A DNA stretch of 13,744 nt from JAVBUZ01 sp031554725. Its GTDB lineage: Bacteria; Bacillota; Clostridia; Lachnospirales; Lachnospiraceae. The stretch is from positions 1-13,744 of the forward strand of contig JAVBUZ010000077.1 in assembly GCA_031554725.1 (NCBI GenBank), read 5' to 3'. The notes beneath the pieces are model-generated. The model did no database searches. It had not been told where the DNA came from and saw only the letters and a program-made list of their open reading frames with translations. The translations under genes were made by a program, and so were the position numbers. Positions 13,361-13,744 of this stretch are shown here, one piece after another; position 1 is the stretch's first letter; each line of letters starts with the position of its first letter.

Positions 13361-13744
13361 ATGGTATCTCGCAGAAATTTTTTTGTAACAACTACCATGA
13401 TGTTGCTTTTGGTTTTTTTGTTTTTGTTTACCGAAATTGCCAAGGAAACATGGAATGAATATAGTAAAAATGAGTATGAAGAAATTAAGCCTTCTTCCCT
13501 AGGAAGAAAGGATACATTTGTAAAGCAAGATGGAGAGTATGTGGCCTACTTAGGTAGTCAGGAAACAAGTAATATCGCCAACGTAGTATCTCAATGGGCA
13601 GTATATTCCAAACGTAGGGTTTTGATATATGATTCGTTGCAGAAAATTGCAGAAGAAGATAGCTTGCCTCAAATCATACTAATTGACTCAGCATTTTTGG
13701 ACTATGAAAATGATATAGAGCTACTATATACATTTACAGAAAAT
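13361..13744 (+). CDS. Signal-anchored extracellular protein, start only (possible DUF2194/PelA-like)
   Basis: The first 128 codons of a gene that continues past the window. The ATG at 13361 follows AGGGGGGA (13343-13350) by 10 nt and lies 21 nt after the previous stop. The protein begins with MVSRRN and a single hydrophobic segment (about 7-25, ending LFLFTEIA), so it is a signal anchor with the rest outside the cell. After a charged linker comes YVAYLGSQETSNIANVVSQWAVYSKRRVLIYD and LPQIILIDSAFLDY, which reads as an alternating strand/helix domain. By position it should be the counterpart of the extracellular PelA-type carbohydrate enzyme (hydrolase/deacetylase), and the start reminds me of DUF2194 proteins, but too little is visible to be sure. 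No stop is reached. Confidence 0.7.
   Translation, partial: MVSRRNFFVTTTMMLLLVFLFLFTEIAKETWNEYSKNEYEEIKPSSLGRKDTFVKQDGEYVAYLGSQETSNIANVVSQWAVYSKRRVLIYDSLQKIAEEDSLPQIILIDSAFLDYENDIELLYTFTEN

Overview
The window looks like chromosomal DNA of a low-GC Firmicute, most likely a clostridial/Lachnospiraceae-type bacterium. This rests on the AT-rich sequence, strong AGGAGG-type ribosome binding sites, a four-cysteine L31 protein, and the housekeeping order rho - rpmE - DUF1385 gene - prmC - prfA. The species assignment is inference; no database was searched. All supported genes are on the + strand.

Positions 1-4756 hold conserved translation and termination genes: Rho, ribosomal protein L31 with its own promoter and a possible leader hairpin, a DUF1385 membrane protein, the release-factor methyltransferase PrmC, and its substrate RF1 (PrfA). 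The prfA stop codon is the first base triplet of an inverted repeat. Beyond it lie a two-faced terminator and a tandem repeat block (to about 5011) containing three copies of a 29-bp unit with a GUAA-capped mini-hairpin.

Positions 5012-7504 are accessory. Two related expression cassettes occur. Each has a near-identical extended -10 promoter, a leader, and a similar U-tailed hairpin directly before the next gene: a DUF1801 protein in one case and a large acetyltransferase in the other. The second cassette also carries a small gene that appears broken by one extra A in a short A run. The acetyltransferase has two GNAT domains preceded by what looks like a compact pyroglutamyl-peptidase (C15) domain that keeps the Glu/Cys/His triad.

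Positions 7559-13744 start what I read as a Pel-type exopolysaccharide operon of the Gram-positive kind: a PqqD-like small protein, a PelD-like c-di-GMP receptor with an N-terminal epimerase-like domain, a PelE-like membrane/TPR protein, a 771-residue polytopic membrane protein of unknown family, and the beginning of a signal-anchored extracellular protein that runs off the window. The genes overlap or are 11-21 nt apart. In the PelD-like protein the GGDEF signature is lost but the RxxD inhibitory site is kept, which is the arrangement of a c-di-GMP sensor rather than a cyclase. The PelF (glycosyltransferase) and PelG (transporter) genes that would confirm the system are not in the window and are predicted downstream.

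The best candidates for something undescribed are the 771-residue protein and the PqqD-like protein inside this operon, the pseudo-epimerase/PelD fusion, and the C15-GNAT-GNAT fusion.
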